From positions 1 to 37,267 of the forward strand of contig JAITWJ010000011.1 in the NCBI GenBank assembly GCA_031285325.1: a stretch of DNA of 37,267 nt, read 5' to 3'. A program made the translations under genes and the position numbers. Each line of letters starts with the position of its first letter. Position 1 is the stretch's first letter. Below the pieces are notes generated by a model that made no database searches, had not been told where the DNA came from, and worked only from the letters and a program-made list of their open reading frames with translations. Shown here piece after piece: positions 33,651-37,267 of the stretch. This DNA comes from Bacteroidales bacterium (GTDB taxonomy: Bacteria > Bacteroidota > Bacteroidia > Bacteroidales > Prolixibacteraceae).

Positions 33651-33710
33651 GCTGCGTGGAAGAATTTGAGATTGATTGCAACCACATGAAAAAAAGCTAA
33701 AACAATCATG
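33651..33710 (+). promoter_or_regulatory. SAM-II riboswitch upstream of metK
   Basis: The order of elements fits the SAM-II pseudoknot. P1 5' strand GTGG (33656-33659); P2 5' strand GATTG (33670-33674); conserved ATTGCAA (33675-33681); P1 3' strand CCAC (33682-33685); an A-rich loop with the invariant GCTAAAA (33696-33702); and P2 3' strand CAATC (33703-33707), fully complementary to GATTG. P1 can extend only through G-U pairs past one C-A mismatch. SAM-II is known from alphaproteobacteria and Bacteroidota ahead of methionine/SAM genes, and the gene here makes SAM. Binding should reduce metK expression. It lies ~90 nt before the ATG. Confidence 0.75.
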
Positions 33711-33799
33711 CTTTTTCAATTATTTCAATCGAAATACCTCACAGTTTAAAATACGAGTTAAGTTTTATTAAGTAGTATTGTTTAAATATCAGTTAAAAT

Positions 33800-35053
33800 A
33801 TGAATTATTTATTTACAAGCGAATCTGTTTCGGAGGGGCACCCCGATAAGGTTTCCGATCAGATTTCCGATGCATTGCTTGATCAGTTTTTAGCATTTGA
33901 TGCAAACTCGAAAGTTGCAATTGAAACATTAGTTACTACAGGACAATTGATAGTTGCAGGCGAAGTAAAATCGAAAACGTATGTTGATGTACCCGAAGTG
34001 GCACGTGAAGTAATAAACCGGATTGGTTATACAAAAACAGAATATCGTTTCGATGGCGATTCGTGCGGTGTTATGGTTGCCATACATGAACAAAGTCCTG
34101 ACATTAACCGTGGGGTTGATAAAACCGACAAAAATGAACAAGGTGCAGGAGACCAGGGAATGATGTTCGGCTATGCCTGTAAAGATACCGATAATTATAT
34201 GCCATTACCGCTGGAGTTGTCGCACATTATTTTGCAGGAACTGGCAAGTATCCGCCGTGAGGCAAAAGTTATGAGATACCTTCGTCCCGATTCAAAATCG
34301 CAGGTAACTGTTGAATATTCGGAAAACAATATTCCGCTAAAAGTACACACTATAATTGTTTCAACTCAACATGACGATTTTGATGCCGACGAACCAATGC
34401 TGGCAAAAATAAAGGAAGATGTTATAAATATACTTATACCACGAGTTATTGCAAAGTTGCCCGAACGTTTGCAAAAACTATTTGGCAACGATGTTATTTA
34501 CCATATAAACCCGACCGGTAAATTTGTAATTGGCGGGCCGCATGGAGATACAGGATTAACCGGACGAAAAATTATTGTTGACACTTACGGTGGCCGCGGC
34601 GCACATGGCGGCGGGGCTTTTTCAGGGAAAGACCCCTCTAAAGTTGATCGTTCGGCAGCTTATGCAGCACGCCATATTGCCAAAAATCTTGTTGCTGCCA
34701 GCGTTGCCGATGAAATTCTCGTACAAATTGCCTATGCTATTGGAGTTGCCGAACCTGTAGGCGTTTATGTAAACACATACGGGCGTAAAAATGTAGCCAT
34801 TTCAGACAGTGAAATAACCGAAAAGATAAAACTCATTTTCGATCTTCGTCCTGCAGCCATTGAACAAAGGCTTAAACTGCGGAATCCGATATTTTCGGAA
34901 ACTGCTGCATACGGGCACATGGGCAGAACACCGGTAACGGTTAAAAAGAAGTTTAATTCTCCTTATTTTGGAAGTATTGAAACCGAAGTTGAACTTTTTA
35001 CCTGGGAAAAACTCGACTATGTTGAAACAATAAAAGAAACCTTTGGGATTTAA
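33800..35053 (+). CDS. metK: S-adenosylmethionine synthase
   Basis: The product is 417 aa, the somewhat long form usual in Bacteroidota. N-terminal [20 protein letters not shown], then the signature [12 protein letters not shown] and [19 protein letters not shown], cover the ATP and methionine sites. It makes SAM from ATP and methionine. SAM in turn serves DNA methylation, including by the N6-methylase at 852-2780 if that is expressed. The leader carries a SAM-II-like riboswitch, so feedback by its own product is likely. The gene looks intact and is probably transcribed alone. Confidence 0.97.
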   Translation: MNYLFTSESVSEGHPDKVSDQISDALLDQFLAFDANSKVAIETLVTTGQLIVAGEVKSKTYVDVPEVAREVINRIGYTKTEYRFDGDSCGVMVAIHEQSPDINRGVDKTDKNEQGAGDQGMMFGYACKDTDNYMPLPLELSHIILQELASIRREAKVMRYLRPDSKSQVTVEYSENNIPLKVHTIIVSTQHDDFDADEPMLAKIKEDVINILIPRVIAKLPERLQKLFGNDVIYHINPTGKFVIGGPHGDTGLTGRKIIVDTYGGRGAHGGGAFSGKDPSKVDRSAAYAARHIAKNLVAASVADEILVQIAYAIGVAEPVGVYVNTYGRKNVAISDSEITEKIKLIFDLRPAAIEQRLKLRNPIFSETAAYGHMGRTPVTVKKKFNSPYFGSIETEVELFTWEKLDYVETIKETFGI

Positions 35054-35207
35054 TTTCTAAATTATTTATGTTGTTTTAAGGCAGTAAGGATTTCACTCTT
35101 GGGTATATAAAATATTCGCTCGAATTAACTTAATTATTTAAATAAATAACAAAAGTTTAAACAATTTTATAAAATATAACAGCAGCGTTATTTTTTAAAA
35201 CAAAAAA

Positions 35208-35234
35208 CCCTGCAAGCTATTTTAACTTGCAGGG
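35208..35234 (-). terminator. Terminator of the C10 protease / lipoprotein operon
   Basis: CCCTGCAAG (35208-35216) and CTTGCAGGG (35226-35234) form a 9-bp stem with a 9-nt loop. On the minus strand the stem runs into TTTTTT (plus 35202-35207), so it is oriented to end minus-strand transcription, 27 bp after the lipoprotein stop. It may also stop metK readthrough. Confidence 0.75.
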
Positions 35235-35260
35235 CTTGTAAAAAAATTACAACAAACAAA

Positions 35261-35812
35261 TTATCTGTCTAAGATTATAACAACAGGAGAAAAAGCGAAT
35301 TGCTCGTTTTCTATAGGAAACTCTTTCCCTTTAAGTTCTATATGAGAACATTTATGATATATATCACCTTCAATTTCATTTTTTTTGCCTCCAGTTTCCC
35401 AATAAGTAATAATTTCACAAGGGACATAATCACCAAATATATGCATACTTGTAATTTCAAAGAAAACCTTTTCAGGCATTATTCCCCCCAATTCATTAAT
35501 ATCCGAATCATCAAGAGCTACCTTAACATCCAAATAATAGAAACCTGATACCTTGTTTATACGAGCTCCATACACAGTCTTGTAATGACGCCCCCAACGA
35601 ATTCTCTGTTTAATGACATCTTGATTAACTATTGAGCCGTAAGGCTTACCGTTATCACAATACTCAGGTTCAATACATTTTATTAAATCATTACCCAATG
35701 TATCTCTAAAACTCAAAGCCAAGCTATATACATGAAAGACCGGTTCCTTATCACATGAGGTTGTCATTAATGCTAAAAACAACACATGTAATGCTAATTT
35801 TAGCCGATTCAT
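35261..35812 (-). CDS. Lipoprotein coupled to the C10 protease gene, unknown function
   Basis: The product is 183 aa, with a signal peptide ending LFLALMTTSC (lipidated Cys20). I do not recognise the family. The mature part is predicted mainly beta, with several Trp/Tyr, and ends VVIILDR. Its ATG overlaps the stop codon of the protease gene by one base (TAATG), so translation is coupled and amounts are probably matched. In Bacteroides fragilis and Streptococcus, genes next to C10 proteases encode dedicated inhibitors. An inhibitor role is therefore reasonable but rests on context alone. Confidence 0.75.
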   Translation of the reverse strand: MNRLKLALHVLFLALMTTSCDKEPVFHVYSLALSFRDTLGNDLIKCIEPEYCDNGKPYGSIVNQDVIKQRIRWGRHYKTVYGARINKVSGFYYLDVKVALDDSDINELGGIMPEKVFFEITSMHIFGDYVPCEIITYWETGGKKNEIEGDIYHKCSHIELKGKEFPIENEQFAFSPVVIILDR

Positions 35813-37267
35813 TATTTACTGATATAAAAATTTTGCCTCGCATATTCGTAACCCTGTGGAAAATAAGGGTCCCAATACCAAGCATCGTCCTGTCCATTTC
35901 TCTGCCCCCAGTTCATATAAAACTCACTGTAAGTTGTAGTGGAAACTCCCGGATTAGAGGGTGTGTAGTAGCCATAATTGCCGTATGAACTGCCGTTCCA
36001 AAATTCAACAAAATACTCTAAGGTATTTGAAGAATAATCTATTCCCGAACAAACCCAATAATGGCCTGCATTCAGAAGATCCAATGGGCTGGGAAGAGGC
36101 CAGTTTTGTTCATTACCAACCATAATAACCGGATTTTCATTAAGCAGCTGAGATGTCAAGGTAGAAATGTTATGAGTTGTAAGGTTAACAGTATAACCCA
36201 TATTGATTAACCCGTTTTTCACAGCACGCGGCGTTGCCCATGAAAATCTACCAAATTGATTTATAATACCATATTTCATGTTTACTTTATCTGCCGCATA
36301 CTTAATCAGAGTTTTTACCGAATTGGTAGTCTCATAAGTATAGTTAATAATATCAGCAATAGGTTCGTCGGGCAGATCATACCAATCTACAGTATAACCA
36401 TTATTACTTACAATGTCAGGATGCCTATGATATTTCATTACACTGGCCACAGCTATGGCAGCGCAACCGGCATTGTATTTGTCTCCATTCAAATTATCAT
36501 CATCAAAAAAATCATTAAAAGGGGATTTCTGATGCCATTCTGTATCAACCAAATTGCCAATTGTAATATTGGTTGGAGCAATATTACTCCTGATAACAAC
36601 AATGGTATATTCAGGCGGAGAATTAAGAGAATTAGCCATACTGACTAAGCTTTGATAAGTAGAAAGGTCAAGATAATATTGCGCATCGGTTAAAGACATG
36701 GGATACTGCCACTGGCCGTTAACATACGAATATTGAACGGCCAATTCATCCATTCTTTCAATCATTTCGTAGTATCCTCTGGTTTGTGTCGCAGAATGGG
36801 TTCTCTTTGGGGCTTCTTCGTAAGCCAGCCACTGCGCGTTTATCTGTACTTTAACAGAATCGGCCAAGTCTTTACTAAGCCTAATAGCCTCTTTGGTTTC
36901 GGCCATCCATACCGAAACGCCTGATTCGGAAATGTTTTCCAAATTGAAAGAGCCTTTATCGGAATGTGCCAAAACAGGAAAATAATTACGTGTAGCGCTA
37001 ACAATTGCCCAACCGCCTTCGGGGTAGTTTACAACATACATGGCAGGATTACCGCCGTTTTCTTCATCTTTTACCGCTTCAACCGAAACGTTTTCAAGCG
37101 CTCTTGTTTCTAAGCCTGATTCACTACTCAAAAACTTGCCGGCTATTCCTAATGCCTGTTCCGAAGAAACAAAGGTTTCATCACCGGTATTTGCAGAAAT
37201 CTCTTCCTGCACAGGAGCAATATTCACATCTTCCGGAAGAAGATCTTTTTCACTGCACGAAAACAAA
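35812..37267 (-). CDS. C10-family (streptopain-like) cysteine protease, lipoprotein, N-terminus cut by the window
   Basis: 484 residues are visible. The first, read from TTG, is probably internal: the visible start LFSC is a lipobox, so most of the signal peptide and the true start lie past base 37267. Visible residues ~5-165 form the prodomain, including AMYVVNYPEGGWAIVSA, typical of C10 propeptides. The mature enzyme has the nucleophile in YNAGCAAIAVASVM (Cys268 of the visible part) and the catalytic His in AGHYWVCSGID (His402). The end MNWGQRNGQDDAWY is also characteristic. The protein is therefore predicted active, lipid-anchored at the cell envelope, and synthesised as a zymogen. The coupled lipoprotein gene follows directly. 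Confidence 0.92.
   Translation of the reverse strand, partial: LFSCSEKDLLPEDVNIAPVQEEISANTGDETFVSSEQALGIAGKFLSSESGLETRALENVSVEAVKDEENGGNPAMYVVNYPEGGWAIVSATRNYFPVLAHSDKGSFNLENISESGVSVWMAETKEAIRLSKDLADSVKVQINAQWLAYEEAPKRTHSATQTRGYYEMIERMDELAVQYSYVNGQWQYPMSLTDAQYYLDLSTYQSLVSMANSLNSPPEYTIVVIRSNIAPTNITIGNLVDTEWHQKSPFNDFFDDDNLNGDKYNAGCAAIAVASVMKYHRHPDIVSNNGYTVDWYDLPDEPIADIINYTYETTNSVKTLIKYAADKVNMKYGIINQFGRFSWATPRAVKNGLINMGYTVNLTTHNISTLTSQLLNENPVIMVGNEQNWPLPSPLDLLNAGHYWVCSGIDYSSNTLEYFVEFWNGSSYGNYGYYTPSNPGVSTTTYSEFYMNWGQRNGQDDAWYWDPYFPQGYEYARQNFYISK

Overview
This window looks like a Bacteroidales (Bacteroidota) chromosome carrying the end of an integrated mobile element. Evidence for the phylum: a MurF-alanine racemase fusion, a CcsB-CcsA fusion, a bifunctional HisB, a long-form PurL, C10 and S8 lipoprotein proteases, and several -7 boxes of the TAnnTTTG type. 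The genus cannot be told from the sequence.

Layout. 1-~5384: end of an integrative mobilizable element. It holds the C-terminal part of a MobV-like relaxase (GC-rich), a lower-GC restriction-modification module resembling the BcgI type IIB family (642-aa nuclease-methylase plus 354-aa specificity subunit), an unrecognised coiled-coil membrane protein in the same run, an outward-facing promoter, and a sequence resembling a tRNA 3' end that I read as the attachment site. 5630-10941 (minus strand): ettA, then a four-gene run (GT2 glycosyltransferase, six-TM protein, outer-membrane-like protein, small helical protein). 11234-14971 (plus): hisC, hisB, purU. 15057-20921 (minus): purL and a TPR protein. 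21650-24139: a polyprenyl diphosphate synthase convergent with a variant hisI-hisG pair. 24551-27655: ccsBA. 27785-30493 (minus): lipoprotein plus S8 protease. 31060-35053 (plus): murF-alr and metK, the latter behind a sequence that fits the SAM-II riboswitch pseudoknot. 35261-37267 (minus): C10 protease and a coupled lipoprotein.

The most unusual thing is in the intergenic DNA. Four elements (about 7404-7580, 18889-19032, 21099-21542, 24224-24445) are built from GC-rich modules of exactly 42 bp. Three of them are bounded by inverted copies of an 18-bp end close to AGAAACTGTTTTGAATTT. Each module holds two palindromes whose centres are 21 bp apart, so palindromes recur every 21 bp along the array. 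The first palindrome differs in sequence between elements but stays palindromic. A separate array in the hisC-hisB gap has twelve units of exactly 21 bp, some with matched changes in opposing arms. I propose these as a MITE/REP-like family of helically phased palindromes. I know of no named family that fits, but I could not search.

Metabolically the window links histidine synthesis (HisG, HisI, HisC, HisB), purine synthesis (PurL, PurU), SAM synthesis, cell-wall D-alanine supply, isoprenoid chains and cytochrome c maturation.
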